64,000 nucleotides of DNA from Hyphobacterium indicum (lineage in GTDB: Bacteria; Pseudomonadota; Alphaproteobacteria; Caulobacterales; Maricaulaceae). Below, piece after piece: positions 39,052-48,206 of the stretch (positions within the stretch are counted from its first letter, which is position 1; every line of letters begins with the position of its first letter). The DNA is taken from NCBI RefSeq assembly GCF_003129605.1, contig NZ_QBDX01000001.1:682001-746000 (forward strand), given 5' to 3'. The notes under the pieces are model-generated. The model was not told the origin of the DNA. It made no database searches and worked only from the letters and a program-made list of their open reading frames with translations. The translations under genes were made by a program, and so were the position numbers.

Positions 39052-40287
39052 TCAAGGGCGGCCGTCGAGATGGCGCGCTTTTCTGAGTTCCGGGAAGAGT
39101 TTGGCCCAGACTCCGGCGATGATCAGCGTCCCGGCCCCTCCCGCGACGACCGTGGCCTTCGCGCCGATCAGGAAAGCCATCATTCCGGCCCTGAATTCGC
39201 CCAGCTCGTTGGAGGCACCGACAAACAGCATGTTCACGGCATTGACCCGGCCGCGCAGCCGGTCCGGCGTCCACAACTGGATCAGGGTTTCCCGGATGTA
39301 GACGCTGACCATGTCGGCCCCGCCGGCAATGGCCAGCGCAATGATGGAAAGCCAGGGCAGGGTCGACAGGCCGAACACCAGGATCATCGCGCCGAACACA
39401 GCGACAAAGACAAACAGGAACAACCCCGCATGATCCTTGATGGACCGGGTCGAGAGGAATATCGCAACCGCGATGGCCCCGATCCCCGGACCGGCGCGCA
39501 ACAGACCCAGTCCGATCGGGCCAACCTCCAGAATGTCGCGCGCATAGACCGGCAGCAGCGCCGTCGCCCCGCCGAGCAGAACGGCGAAGAGATCGAGCGA
39601 AATCGCGCCCAGAACGATCTTCTCTTTCCAGATATATTTGAACCCGGCGAGGACGGTGTCCCAGCTTCGCGGCTCGGTTTCCCTGTGCTGCTCCGGCTTG
39701 GGAATGCAGGTCGCCAGGATGGCCCCGAGACACAGAAGGGCTGTCGCCGACCCGTAGGCGGCGAGCGGCGAGACGCCGTAGAGCAAACCGCCGGCAACCG
39801 GCCCGAGGATAATCGTCAACTGCCAGGCGGATGAATTGAGTGCAATGGCACGCGATAACAGCGCGGGTGGCACGATGTTCGGCAAAAGCGCCTGCACCGC
39901 CGGTCCGCGAAAGGCGCGGGCCGTTCCGAACACCACCAGCAAGGCAAACACGATCCAGACCTTGTCGCTGCCGGAGAGCGTGAAGCCAAGCAGTGCGGCA
40001 GAGACGGCCGCCGAGACCAGCAATGTCGTGATCATGATGGCGCGCCGGGGCAGGCGGTCCGCAACGGCCCCGGTCACCAGAACCAGCAGCAGGGCAGGTG
40101 CAAATTGCGACAGGCCGATCAGGCCGAGATCCAGAGGATTGCGGGTGAGATCATAAATCTGCCAGCCGAGCGCGACGACCTGGATCTGAACGGCAAACGA
40201 CGTCAGCGACCGGGCAAGCCAGTAGATCAGATAGGGCCGGTGGCGGAACACCGCCCATTGCGATGCCGAAGATTCGCCAGTGGACAT
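39052..40287 (-). CDS. MFS transporter (EntS-like branch)
   Basis: A 411-residue major facilitator with twelve predicted helices. The N-terminus FRHRPYLIYWLARSLTSFAVQIQVVALGWQIYDLT and VTGAVADRLPRRAIMI near residue 75 are typical of the MFS_3 group that includes enterobactin exporters. RLRGRVNAVNMLFVG near residue 345 is also typical. The substrate is unknown. It is divergent from an ArsR-SRPBCC pair and shares its 75-base control region. Confidence 0.8.
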   Translation of the reverse strand: MSTGESSASQWAVFRHRPYLIYWLARSLTSFAVQIQVVALGWQIYDLTRNPLDLGLIGLSQFAPALLLVLVTGAVADRLPRRAIMITTLLVSAAVSAALLGFTLSGSDKVWIVFALLVVFGTARAFRGPAVQALLPNIVPPALLSRAIALNSSAWQLTIILGPVAGGLLYGVSPLAAYGSATALLCLGAILATCIPKPEQHRETEPRSWDTVLAGFKYIWKEKIVLGAISLDLFAVLLGGATALLPVYARDILEVGPIGLGLLRAGPGIGAIAVAIFLSTRSIKDHAGLFLFVFVAVFGAMILVFGLSTLPWLSIIALAIAGGADMVSVYIRETLIQLWTPDRLRGRVNAVNMLFVGASNELGEFRAGMMAFLIGAKATVVAGGAGTLIIAGVWAKLFPELRKARHLDGRP

Positions 40288-40337
40288 AGGCGCTTAGACC
40301 TTGCGGAAACACGGTGGTCAAGTCCGTATTGACTCTA

Positions 40338-40357
40338 ATGTAAGTCAAAGCTTACAT
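40338..40357. promoter_or_regulatory. Palindromic operator in the MFS/ArsR divergent promoter
   Basis: ATGTAAG-TCAAAG-CTTACAT is a perfect inverted repeat with seven-base arms. A second, overlapping pair, TTGACT (40329) and AGTCAA (40343), may include the -35. It ends five bases before the ArsR-like start codon, so it is most likely that protein's own operator, and may also control the divergent MFS gene. Confidence 0.65.
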
Positions 40358-40362
40358 AAAGC

Positions 40363-40680
40363 ATGGCTTACCAAAAAGCGCTCACCGTTCTGTCCGATCC
40401 TACCCGCCGCGCTGTCTTTGAAGGGCTGCGAGACGGGCCGGCTCCTGCGGGCTTGCTGGCAAAGCGCTTCCCGGTCAGCCGTCCGGCGGTTTCCCAGCAT
40501 CTGAAAGTCCTGCGTGACGCTGGCCTGGTGGACGTGGAGCGGCGCGGAACAAGCCGGATTTATTCCATCCGTCTCGATGCGCTCCGGGAGTTGCGCGACT
40601 GGATTGATGGTTTCTGGGACGACGCATTGCTGCAATACAAGGAGGCACTGGAGCGAGATGACGGCCACAGGCAAAACTGA
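40363..40680 (+). CDS. ArsR-family regulator without metal site
   Basis: A 105-residue winged-helix protein (VSRPAVSQHLKVLRDAGLVDVERRGTSRIYSI is the recognition and wing region). It contains no cysteine at all, so it is not a thiol-based metal sensor. It belongs with the autorepressor type that accompanies SRPBCC proteins. The SRPBCC gene starts inside it, overlapping by 23 bases, so the two are made together. Confidence 0.85.
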   Translation: MAYQKALTVLSDPTRRAVFEGLRDGPAPAGLLAKRFPVSRPAVSQHLKVLRDAGLVDVERRGTSRIYSIRLDALRELRDWIDGFWDDALLQYKEALERDDGHRQN

Positions 40681-41140
40681 AATAGAGCCGGTCGAAAAAT
40701 CGATCATTGTGAACCGCGATGCGGAAACGGCATTCCGCTTCTATACCCGGCATCTGGACGTCTGGTGGCCGAAGGAGAGCCACTCACTGGGCGCTGACCG
40801 CGACGGTGTTACACCGGCTTGCGTCGGTATGGAGGAAGGCGTTGGTGGCTGGCTTTACGAGGAATCCGCTGATGGAACACGCCGCAGCTGGGGAAAAATC
40901 CGTGTCTGGGAGCCGGGCCGCCGCCTCGTCCATTCCTGGCAATTTGACAAACCCGATGAACAGGCCACCGAAGTTGAAGTCGTGTTCACAGATCTCGGCA
41001 ACGGGCAGACCCGGATCGACCTGACCCACCGCGGATGGGAGAATGACCCGGACGGTGAAAAGCTCCGGGGCGGCTATCAATCGGGATGGGACCCGGTGTT
41101 GGCCGGTCTGGAAGTGCGGTGCAACCAGTTTCGCGAATGA
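40658..41140 (+). CDS. SRPBCC (AHSA1-like) domain protein
   Basis: A 160-residue START/Bet v1-like fold with a hydrophobic ligand cavity. VEKSIIVNRDAETAFRFYTRHLDVWWP is the typical first strand and helix, and RIDLTHRGW with a C-terminal long helix completes the AHSA1 pattern. The ligand is unknown. It is translationally coupled to the ArsR-like gene, a frequent regulator-effector pair in which the SRPBCC protein may bind the inducing molecule. Confidence 0.82.
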   Translation: MTATGKTEIEPVEKSIIVNRDAETAFRFYTRHLDVWWPKESHSLGADRDGVTPACVGMEEGVGGWLYEESADGTRRSWGKIRVWEPGRRLVHSWQFDKPDEQATEVEVVFTDLGNGQTRIDLTHRGWENDPDGEKLRGGYQSGWDPVLAGLEVRCNQFRE

Positions 41141-41202
41141 ATGGCCCTTGGCGGAAGGCGGCTCGCAGGCCATGATCCCCGAAAAGGGAAGGGGATGAGT
41201 TC

Positions 41203-41799
41203 ATGCGTATTTGGCTCGGAATCGTCGTAACGGCGTCTCTGACGGCTGGTGCCCTCGCGCAGTTTGCAGAAGGCCACCGCAGCGAGTTTACCGGATTCGA
41301 CAATTGCGAGGATCGCGATCCGGGCGATCTGAGTCCTTATCTTCAGGTCTGTCTCGGCCCGCAGGGGCAGGAAATCTGGCTGCCCTACAGCGAGCATTCC
41401 TCGGCCATGGCCATCGGGCCGAACGGCATTGAAGCCCAGCTGGATGAGCGTCCATCGCTGGCCGGGCTGGACATGATGATCGGCCCGGTCATCGACTGGC
41501 GTTACCGGCCGGATGGCGATGAGCCTTATGCGGCCATCGTGCGATACCGTGGATTAACGCCGAACTATAATCAGGAAACCGGCGAATACACGGGCGGCAC
41601 GACCACGAATTCCAATATTCTGGTCGTCATCGCGCTTCGCGCGGATGAGCCGGTGAGCGCGTGTCATATGGCGTATATCAACGCGATGGAGATGCCGAAC
41701 GCCAACGAAATCGCCCATGATCTGGCAGCCGATCTGGAACCGCGTTTTGTGTGCGGAGAAACGCGTTATCTGAACGCCGATCATCCGGCCTGGGACTGA
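41203..41799 (+). CDS. Hypothetical exported protein
   Basis: A 198-residue protein with a clear signal peptide (MRIWLGIVVTASLTAGALAQ) and four cysteines that could form two disulphides in the periplasm (DNC, VCL, ACH, VCG). A Thr/Asn-rich loop (YNQETGEYTGGTTTNSN) lies in the middle. I recognise no family. AAGGGGATGAG precedes the ATG. Its 3' end overlaps the convergent ribbon-helix-helix gene by 19 bases. Confidence 0.65.
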   Translation: MRIWLGIVVTASLTAGALAQFAEGHRSEFTGFDNCEDRDPGDLSPYLQVCLGPQGQEIWLPYSEHSSAMAIGPNGIEAQLDERPSLAGLDMMIGPVIDWRYRPDGDEPYAAIVRYRGLTPNYNQETGEYTGGTTTNSNILVVIALRADEPVSACHMAYINAMEMPNANEIAHDLAADLEPRFVCGETRYLNADHPAWD

Positions 41800-42005
41800 A
41801 CCGCCCGCAGCGCAAACACCCGGCAGGCCGAGGAGAGCGGCTGCTCCGGATTTGCGGCGGCGCGCGCTTCGTCGATGTCGCGGATCAGGGCGGCAAAGGC
41901 GATCCCGCGCTGTGCGGCCACCGCGTCCAGCACAGCCCAGAAGTCCGGCTCCAGCGCCAGGCTGGTCCGGTGTCCGGCAATCGAGAGGGAGCGCTTGATC
42001 AACAT
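41781..42005 (-). CDS. Ribbon-helix-helix domain protein
   Basis: A 74-residue protein. LIKRSLSIAGHRTSLALEPDFWAVLDAVAAQRGIAFAALIRDIDEAR fits the Ribbon-helix-helix_4 family: a beta strand followed by two helices. Such small alphaproteobacterial proteins are probable DNA-binding regulators. ATG 42005 is chosen because the domain begins there. It is divergent from the glycosylase gene. Confidence 0.75.
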   Translation of the reverse strand: MLIKRSLSIAGHRTSLALEPDFWAVLDAVAAQRGIAFAALIRDIDEARAAANPEQPLSSACRVFALRAVQSQAG

Positions 42006-42067
42006 TTGTCTTGCCTTTCGCCGCCCATGATCATCCGATAGCGGCCCGTCCGGCAAGGAAGTCTGGC

Positions 42068-42736
42068 ATGCGCGCATTTTCAGAGATCGAGGCCCTGGCC
42101 ATACAGCATCATGGCAGCCGCGAGGCCGTCGAGGAAAAGCTCACCCGGCCGATAACCGGCGATGAGCTGCGGGCCATCCCGGATGATCGCTGGCTCTCGG
42201 GCATGACACAGGCCGTCTTCTCGGCCGGTTTTGTCTGGAAAGTGATCCAGGCCAAGTGGGACGGGTTCGAAGCGGCCTTCGAAGGCTTCGACCCCGGCAA
42301 GGTCGCCCTTTATTCCGACGACGATATCGCCCGGCTGGTCTCTGACGAACGCATCGTGCGCAATGGCCAGAAGATCACTGCCACGGTGAAGAATGCGCAA
42401 TTCGTGCAGGAGATCGCGTCCGAACACGGCGGTTTCGGGGCTTTCCTGGCGGACTGGCCGGCCACGGATCAGACCGGATTGCTGGAGGTCTTTGCCAAGC
42501 GCGGCTCCCGCCTCGGAGGCAGCACCGGCCAGTATTTCCTGCGCTTTTCCGGCTGGGACGCTTTCATTGCATCTGGCGATGTCGTCAAGGCCCTGATCCG
42601 CGAAGGCGTGATCGACAAGGCCCCAACCGGTAAGGCGGCGATGAAGAAAGTGCAGGACGCCTTCAATCAGTGGACGGAAGAGAGCGGGCGATGTCAGTCG
42701 GAAATTTCACGAATACTGGCATTGAGCGTCGGATAA
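42068..42736 (+). CDS. DNA-3-methyladenine glycosylase I-like protein
   Basis: A 222-residue protein of the Tag type (helix-hairpin-helix glycosylase fold), with GMTQAVFSAGFVWKVIQAKWDGFEAAFEGFDPGKVALYSDDD, RNGQKITATVKNAQ and GGSTGQYFLRFSGWDAFI. Tag enzymes excise 3-methyladenine. The classical zinc-binding cysteine/histidine set of E. coli Tag is not obvious, so this is the divergent subgroup and its substrate is less sure. AGGAAG precedes the ATG at 42068. Confidence 0.75.
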   Translation: MRAFSEIEALAIQHHGSREAVEEKLTRPITGDELRAIPDDRWLSGMTQAVFSAGFVWKVIQAKWDGFEAAFEGFDPGKVALYSDDDIARLVSDERIVRNGQKITATVKNAQFVQEIASEHGGFGAFLADWPATDQTGLLEVFAKRGSRLGGSTGQYFLRFSGWDAFIASGDVVKALIREGVIDKAPTGKAAMKKVQDAFNQWTEESGRCQSEISRILALSVG

Positions 42737-42810
42737 ATTCAGCTGGCACGCATCCAATAGCGAAATATTGCGCATCATTGAGCCAACCATAATCAAAAAG
42801 GCTCCGTGCA

Positions 42811-44244
42811 ATGGCTTCCGTCTGGCGTTTTGTCTCCTTCCCGTTCCGCATCATTCCGTGGTGGGGCTATCTGCTGATCCTTGGCATTCTGGGCTGGTTC
42901 GGCCGGAACATTCTGCTGATCATCGTGACGATCATCGCCTTCCATCCCATTCCGGTGCCGCCCCTGTTTCTCAGCGAGCCGGAGACCGTACTGGAGGCGC
43001 GCCTTCAGGATCTGGATCATTTTGACCATGTCCGCCGCAATGAGCGCTCGCTGACCCCCGAACAGCGACGCGCTTTCGGTGAGGCGATTGATACACTCGG
43101 TGAGCGCGCCGGTGATCTGACCGATGCGGCCTTCCAGCTCGAACTCGCGCGCCTGCAGGCCATGATCGACAATGGCCATTCCAATGCATCAGCAACCCGC
43201 ATGGTCGAAACCTTTCCGCGACTGCCCATCCGCTCGGCCTGGATGGATGGCGAATTGCGGATCCTTCGCGCATTGCCCGGCCATGAAGACCTACTTGGCG
43301 CAGAGATCATGACCATCAACGGCACGCCGGCCAGCGATGCTATCATGGCGTTCCGCGACGCCTTCGGTGGCGTGGATGCCAGCTATCTGACCTTCGCGCC
43401 GCTTCTGCTTGAAACGCCCGGCTATCTCGAAGCCGCAGGCCTTGGCGGCGGTCCGGTCCGGATCGCCTATGTCGATATCAACGGAGTGCCGGGCTCGACA
43501 GAGCTGCAAGCCGTCGCGCCGCATGAAGGAGCCAGTCGCCTGTTCTCCGGTAATCTGCCGTTATCATGGAACCGCGAGGATGATCGCTGGCAAGCATTTC
43601 AGCCTGCTGATACGCCGCTCTACCTCGCCCATCCGGATAATGACTACTGGTTCGGGACCCTGCCGGACGGTGACACGGTCTATATATCGATCCGTGCCAA
43701 TCTGGACGATGACAGCGGCGAACCGCTCAGCGCCTGGGTGGCCCGCGCCGAAGCGGAGATCCGCGCCCTGGCCCCGCGCCATGTGATTGTCGATCAGCGC
43801 TTCAATGGCGGGGGTGATCTCACACAGACGGAACCGCTCATGTCAGCGCTGGGTGATATCGTGGGGCCGGAGGGCCGCATCTATCTGCTAGCCGCCGGCA
43901 ATACGTTCTCGGCGGCCATCGTCAATATGGCGATGGCCAAGGAGGCAGCACCGGACCGCACCATCATTGTGGGCGAAGCGATTGGTGACCGGCTGCAATT
44001 CTGGGCGGAGGGTTGGTGGTTTTCACTGCCCAATTCCGGTTTCCGCGCGCGATATTCAACCGGTTTCTATGATCTGCAAAATGGCTGTGAAGGCCTCTTC
44101 ATCTGCCACTGGGGCAGTTTGCACATCTTCCCGGTGATCGTGGATGATCTCGACATCGACATTCCGGCACCGCTGACGTTTGAAGCCTATGCGGCGGGCC
44201 GCGATCCGGCCATGGACGCGGTGCTGGCGGATATTGAAGAGTAG
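42811..44244 (+). CDS. Membrane-anchored S41-like peptidase
   Basis: A 477-residue protein with an N-terminal membrane segment (residues about 12-45) and an extracytoplasmic C-terminal processing-protease-like domain. HVIVDQRFNGGGDLTQTEPLM near residue 330 and NTFSAAIVNMAMAKE near residue 368, with the presumed catalytic serine, match the S41 core. GEAIGDRLQFW near residue 390 does too. No clear PDZ domain or catalytic lysine is seen, so it is nearer the tricorn/IRBP-like subgroup. The substrate is unknown. Confidence 0.7.
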   Translation: MASVWRFVSFPFRIIPWWGYLLILGILGWFGRNILLIIVTIIAFHPIPVPPLFLSEPETVLEARLQDLDHFDHVRRNERSLTPEQRRAFGEAIDTLGERAGDLTDAAFQLELARLQAMIDNGHSNASATRMVETFPRLPIRSAWMDGELRILRALPGHEDLLGAEIMTINGTPASDAIMAFRDAFGGVDASYLTFAPLLLETPGYLEAAGLGGGPVRIAYVDINGVPGSTELQAVAPHEGASRLFSGNLPLSWNREDDRWQAFQPADTPLYLAHPDNDYWFGTLPDGDTVYISIRANLDDDSGEPLSAWVARAEAEIRALAPRHVIVDQRFNGGGDLTQTEPLMSALGDIVGPEGRIYLLAAGNTFSAAIVNMAMAKEAAPDRTIIVGEAIGDRLQFWAEGWWFSLPNSGFRARYSTGFYDLQNGCEGLFICHWGSLHIFPVIVDDLDIDIPAPLTFEAYAAGRDPAMDAVLADIEE

Positions 44245-44248
44245 TTGT

Positions 44249-44276
44249 CCTCCCCCCGCAAGCAGGGGGAGAGAGG
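44249..44276. terminator. Hairpin between convergent S41-like and fumC genes (repeat family)
   Basis: TCCCCC (44251) and GGGGGA (44265) form a strong stem over the loop CGCAAGCA. The sequence is the exact reverse complement, over 23 bases, of the first hairpin of repeat A at 15874. It lies between two convergent stops, so it may act as a two-way terminator as well as being a repeat fragment. Confidence 0.6.
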
Positions 44277-44278
44277 AG

Positions 44279-45670
44279 TTATCTCGGCTTGATCATGTCG
44301 GCAGGCACGACGGCCTTGTCGAACTCTTCCGCCGTCACAAAGCCCAGCTTCACCGCCTCTTCCTTCAGCGTGGTGCCATTCTTGTGTGCGGTCTTGGCGA
44401 CGGTGGTGGCATTGTCATAGCCGATGGTCGGGGCCAGCGCCGTCACCAGCATGAGGGATTTTTCCATCAGATCGGTGATGCGGTCTTCATTCGCCTTGAT
44501 GCCCACCACGCACTTCCCGGTGAAGGAGACGCAGGCGTCCGACAGGATGCGGATGGATTGCAGCATGTTGTAGGCCATCATCGGCTTGAACACGTTGAGT
44601 TCGAAATGACCCTGTGCGCCGCCGACCGTGATGGCGACATGATTGCCCATCACCTGGGCGCAGACCATCGTCAGGGCCTCGCACTGGGTGGGGTTCACCT
44701 TGCCCGGCATGATGGACGAGCCCGGCTCGTTTTCCGGCAAGGAAATCTCGCCCAGACCACAGCGCGGGCCGGAGCCCAGCAGGCGGATATCATTGGCGAT
44801 CTTGTTCAGCGAGGCGGCCAGCGTGTTCAGCGCGCCGTGTGCCGACACATAGGCATCGTGCGCGGCCAGAGCCTCGAACTTGTTCGGGGCGGTCTTGAAC
44901 GGCAGGCCGGTATAGCGGGCCACATCTTCGGCGAAGGCAACGTCAAAGCCCGGCTTGGCATTGATGCCGGTGCCGACCGCTGTTCCGCCCTGGGCGAGAT
45001 AGAAGAGATAGTCCAGCCCTTCATTGACACGGCGGATACCAAGATCGATCTGCGCCACATAGCCGGAAAACTCCTGTCCGAGCGTCAGCGGTGTCGCATC
45101 CTGCAAATGCGTCCGGCCGATCTTGATGATGTCCTTGAAGGCCTCGGCCTTGTCATTCAGTGCATTGCGCAGCGTTTGCAGGGCAGGCAGCAGGCGGTGA
45201 TGCATCTCTTCAGCAGCCGCGATGTGCATGGCCGTCGGGAAGGTATCGTTCGAGGATTGCGAGCGGTTCACATGGTCATTCGGATGCACCGGGTCTTTCG
45301 AGCCGACCACGCCGCCAAGGATCTGGATCGCCCGGTTGGAGACGACCTCATTCGTATTCATATTCGACTGTGTGCCCGAGCCTGTCTGCCAGACGGACAG
45401 GGGGAAATGATCATTCCACTTGCCTTCGGCGACTTCACCCGCGGCCTGTTCAATGGCGTCGGCGAGCTGGGGTTCCAGATTACCGATCGACTTGTTCACC
45501 CGGGCGGCCGAGCGCTTGATGATGCCGAGTGCGCGGATCATCGGCGCGGGCATGGTCTCCTCGCCAATGGCGAAATTGATCAGCGACCGGGCTGATTGCG
45601 CGCCATAGAGCTTGTCATTGGGAACTTCGAGCGGGCCAAAGCTGTCGGTTTCGGTGCGGGTTTCGCTCAT
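44279..45670 (-). CDS. fumC: Class II fumarate hydratase
   Basis: A 463-residue iron-independent fumarase of the citric acid cycle, interconverting fumarate and malate. The family signature [16 protein letters not shown] near residue 313 is complete. [13 protein letters not shown] near residue 135 and [20 protein letters not shown] near residue 183 line the active site. ATG 45670 is chosen because GGAG sits eight bases upstream. Aspartase is excluded by the close fit to FumC spacing and motifs. Confidence 0.95.
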   Translation of the reverse strand: MSETRTETDSFGPLEVPNDKLYGAQSARSLINFAIGEETMPAPMIRALGIIKRSAARVNKSIGNLEPQLADAIEQAAGEVAEGKWNDHFPLSVWQTGSGTQSNMNTNEVVSNRAIQILGGVVGSKDPVHPNDHVNRSQSSNDTFPTAMHIAAAEEMHHRLLPALQTLRNALNDKAEAFKDIIKIGRTHLQDATPLTLGQEFSGYVAQIDLGIRRVNEGLDYLFYLAQGGTAVGTGINAKPGFDVAFAEDVARYTGLPFKTAPNKFEALAAHDAYVSAHGALNTLAASLNKIANDIRLLGSGPRCGLGEISLPENEPGSSIMPGKVNPTQCEALTMVCAQVMGNHVAITVGGAQGHFELNVFKPMMAYNMLQSIRILSDACVSFTGKCVVGIKANEDRITDLMEKSLMLVTALAPTIGYDNATTVAKTAHKNGTTLKEEAVKLGFVTAEEFDKAVVPADMIKPR

Positions 45671-45750
45671 GGCGCGAGGCTCCTTGCGCATCTGCCGGGA
45701 AGGGCAGAAGGTTAATATCGATTCGGATTAGCGTTTATCACCGGGGCGTC

Positions 45751-46131
45751 ATGGATCAAGACAGCGCGCTGGAATGGACAGGAAAAGGGCGGGTACAGGC
45801 AGCCATGTCAGGCGACAGTCTTCATCTTCGCGTTGATGCGCTCACCTCGCAATCGAAGCGGTTCAAGACGCTGATTGGTGAGTTTTTCCGCACCGAATTC
45901 AAGCGCGTGCGCCCGAAATACGGCCCTTATGAGGTCGAGATCCGCATTGAGCGCACGGAAAACAGCCCGGTCCATGACGTCGATAATGTCGCCAAGGCGG
46001 TTTTGGATGCGCTCACCGGATGTGTCTTTCACGATGACAGCCAGGTTGAAAAACTGATGGTCGAGAAAGTCCTTTCCGACCGCGCCCGTGTCCGGGTGAA
46101 GGCGCGTCCGCTCAACCGCGAAGCGGCCTGA
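45751..46131 (+). CDS. RusA-family Holliday junction endonuclease
   Basis: A 126-residue protein with the RusA catalytic region VHDVDNVAKAVLDALTGCVFHDDSQVEKL. It shows the DxDN..K pattern and the later DD that bind metal. RusA resolves Holliday junctions and is usually found in prophages. Here it stands among housekeeping genes with no phage genes nearby and with local base composition. Its stop overlaps the DoxX start (TGATG), so they are coupled. Confidence 0.85.
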   Translation: MDQDSALEWTGKGRVQAAMSGDSLHLRVDALTSQSKRFKTLIGEFFRTEFKRVRPKYGPYEVEIRIERTENSPVHDVDNVAKAVLDALTGCVFHDDSQVEKLMVEKVLSDRARVRVKARPLNREAA

Positions 46132-46556
46132 TGCTCAATTTTCTCTATCTGCCTTTCCTCGCCAGATTCAAAGAGCTGGCCGTGTTTTTCCTGCGTGTAT
46201 TGACCGGCGTGTTTCTGATTCATGGCGTATGGGACAATGTCGTAAGCCGCGAGCGCATGGCCGAGTTCGAAGCCTTCATGTCCCAGTTCGGCTTCCCCAT
46301 GGTTGAAATCATGGCGCCACTTTCGGTCTACACCCAGTTGATTGGCGGTCTGGGCCTTGTCTTCGGCCTGTTCACGCGCTGGGCGGGCATTCTGGTCACG
46401 ACGAATTTCATCGTGGCGATGGTGATGGTGCATCTCAACGATGACTTGCGCACCATGTGGCCGGCCATCGTTTTGGTCGCGATCGGGGGCTATTTTGCCA
46501 CCGCCGGTGGCGGCCGCCTGTCTATCGACCGGATGTTGACGCTGCGCGGCAGTTAA
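46131..46556 (+). CDS. DoxX-family membrane protein
   Basis: A 141-residue protein with four membrane helices, the usual DoxX size. RVLTGVFLIHGVWDNV near residue 22, LSVYTQLIGGLGLVFGLFTRWAG near residue 64 and a C-terminal helix are typical. Function is not established for most members; some act with oxidoreductases in the membrane. Its end overlaps the convergent MFS gene by four bases. Confidence 0.82.
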   Translation: MLNFLYLPFLARFKELAVFFLRVLTGVFLIHGVWDNVVSRERMAEFEAFMSQFGFPMVEIMAPLSVYTQLIGGLGLVFGLFTRWAGILVTTNFIVAMVMVHLNDDLRTMWPAIVLVAIGGYFATAGGGRLSIDRMLTLRGS

Positions 46557-47740
46557 CGCCGCCCATCGGCCAGCTTTGCGGCTTCCGGCCTTTGCCGCAG
46601 CTTCCACATGGCCCACACGCCAAACATGGGGCCGATCGCCAGCGGAATGAAAGCATAGGTCCAGCCAGCAAAATCGATCCAGAGCGGCAAGAGCTGGATC
46701 ACAATCGCCGTCAGGGCAAATCCCATCGCCGTTTGCAAGGAGAGCAGTGTGCCGGCCCGGTCACGTGGGGCCAGTTCAGCGATCGAGGCGGAGAACTGGG
46801 CACTGTCGGCGATCACGCTCATTCCCCAGATCAGCAGCACCGGCAACAACAGCCAGACAGGCGCACCGAACAGAAATCCGCAGATGAGGGCACAACTGCT
46901 GCTCACGGCCATCGCCGCCATGGTGACCGTCGTCCGGCCGTGCCGGTCGGCGCTCCATCCCCCCAGCAGACAGCCGGCGGCCCCGATGCCGACAACAGCA
47001 AAGGCGGCGAGATTGGCGGAAAATCCATCGGAGAAATAGGCGTGCAGGAAGACCGGCACCCAGGCCCACATGGCATAGAGCTCCCACATATGACCAAGAT
47101 AGCCGAGATTGGCGTAGCGCAGCGCCGGGTTACGAAAAGCAAGCAGAACGGCCGAAGGATCAAATCGCGCGCCGGTCATGAATGCAGGTCCCTGCCGGCA
47201 GAACAGGATCAGCCCCGCCGAACCGGCGGCGGCCACGGCGCTGAACAGGAAGGGCGCCTGCCATTGGGTGGCATTAATGAAAAGATTGAAGGCATAAGGC
47301 GTGGCAGAGCCCAGCGCAGAGGCGCCGACAAGTGACCCGACCAGAAGCCCGGCATCGCCTTTCGCCCAGCTGGCCGCCAGCTTCATGCCGACCGGATAGA
47401 CAAGCGCGAGGGAGGCACCTGCGAGTGCGCGGCAGGCAATCATCGTGGCGCTTCCGGGCTCGGTTACCAGTGCGAGCAGGTTGGCGATGGCGGCGAGGGC
47501 CGCGCCGGCTGCAAAGACATGCCGGGCGTCGAAGCGGTCGGGCAGGCTGAGGATTGCACTTGCCAGGGCTCCGGCAACAAAACCGATCTGAACGGAACTT
47601 GTCAGCGCCGCCTGGGCAAAACGGCCGATGTCGGACACGGCCAGCATGGCGGGCAGGGCGGCTGTTCCGGCAAACCAGACGGCAAGCGCCAGCACCTGGG
47701 CCAGCGTGATTATGGCAATCGATATGGTCTTAGAGGCCAC
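46553..47740 (-). CDS. MFS transporter
   Basis: A 395-residue major facilitator with about twelve hydrophobic segments. The basic loop between helices 8 and 9 (GGWSADRHGRTTVTMAAM) is a standard MFS mark. A cyanate/nitrate-type permease is possible from the overall pattern, but the substrate cannot be assigned. The start is GTG 47740, inside the preceding thioesterase gene by 11 bases, so both are in one transcript. Confidence 0.78.
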   Translation of the reverse strand: MASKTISIAIITLAQVLALAVWFAGTAALPAMLAVSDIGRFAQAALTSSVQIGFVAGALASAILSLPDRFDARHVFAAGAALAAIANLLALVTEPGSATMIACRALAGASLALVYPVGMKLAASWAKGDAGLLVGSLVGASALGSATPYAFNLFINATQWQAPFLFSAVAAAGSAGLILFCRQGPAFMTGARFDPSAVLLAFRNPALRYANLGYLGHMWELYAMWAWVPVFLHAYFSDGFSANLAAFAVVGIGAAGCLLGGWSADRHGRTTVTMAAMAVSSSCALICGFLFGAPVWLLLPVLLIWGMSVIADSAQFSASIAELAPRDRAGTLLSLQTAMGFALTAIVIQLLPLWIDFAGWTYAFIPLAIGPMFGVWAMWKLRQRPEAAKLADGRR

Positions 47741-48206
47741 GCTCTTTCCGGATTCGCTTCACTTCCTCATGCGATTTGTGAAAGCAGGTCGCGCTGGACT
47801 TGGTGAGGAGCTTGCCGTCTGCATCCCATAACCAGCCCTCGGTAAAGAAGAATTGCTTGCCCTTCTTGATCACCTGCCCGCGGCAGCGCAGCTTTCCCGG
47901 CCAGACCGGAGAGATGAAGCTGGTCTTCATCTCCAGCGTCGGGACCACTCCGTCAAACCCGGCCACAGTCACCGCCGCCAGGGACATCGTGTCGTCCAGC
48001 ATTGCCGTGACCATGCCGCCCTGGACCGCTCCGGTCGGGCTGCACACGCGCAAATCCGGCTCCCACTGGGCGTCGAACCACATGTCTTCGGCGTTCAGAT
48101 CAAGGAATTTGAAGCCCAGAAGTTTCGAGTATTCCAGCTGGTTCGGCGACTCGGTGAAGAAGCGCCTGATCGTCGCCTCGTCCCAAGGCGGCCTGGGATA
48201 TTTCAT
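47730..48206 (-). CDS. PaaI-type hotdog thioesterase
   Basis: A 158-residue single hotdog-domain protein. VQGGMVTAMLDDTMSLAAV near residue 62 carries the catalytic acidic residue and LEMKTSFISPVWPGKLRCRGQVIKKGKQ forms the central strands. It should hydrolyse an acyl-CoA; the substrate is unknown. Its ATG overlaps the sspB stop as ATGA. Confidence 0.85.
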   Translation of the reverse strand: MKYPRPPWDEATIRRFFTESPNQLEYSKLLGFKFLDLNAEDMWFDAQWEPDLRVCSPTGAVQGGMVTAMLDDTMSLAAVTVAGFDGVVPTLEMKTSFISPVWPGKLRCRGQVIKKGKQFFFTEGWLWDADGKLLTKSSATCFHKSHEEVKRIRKERGL

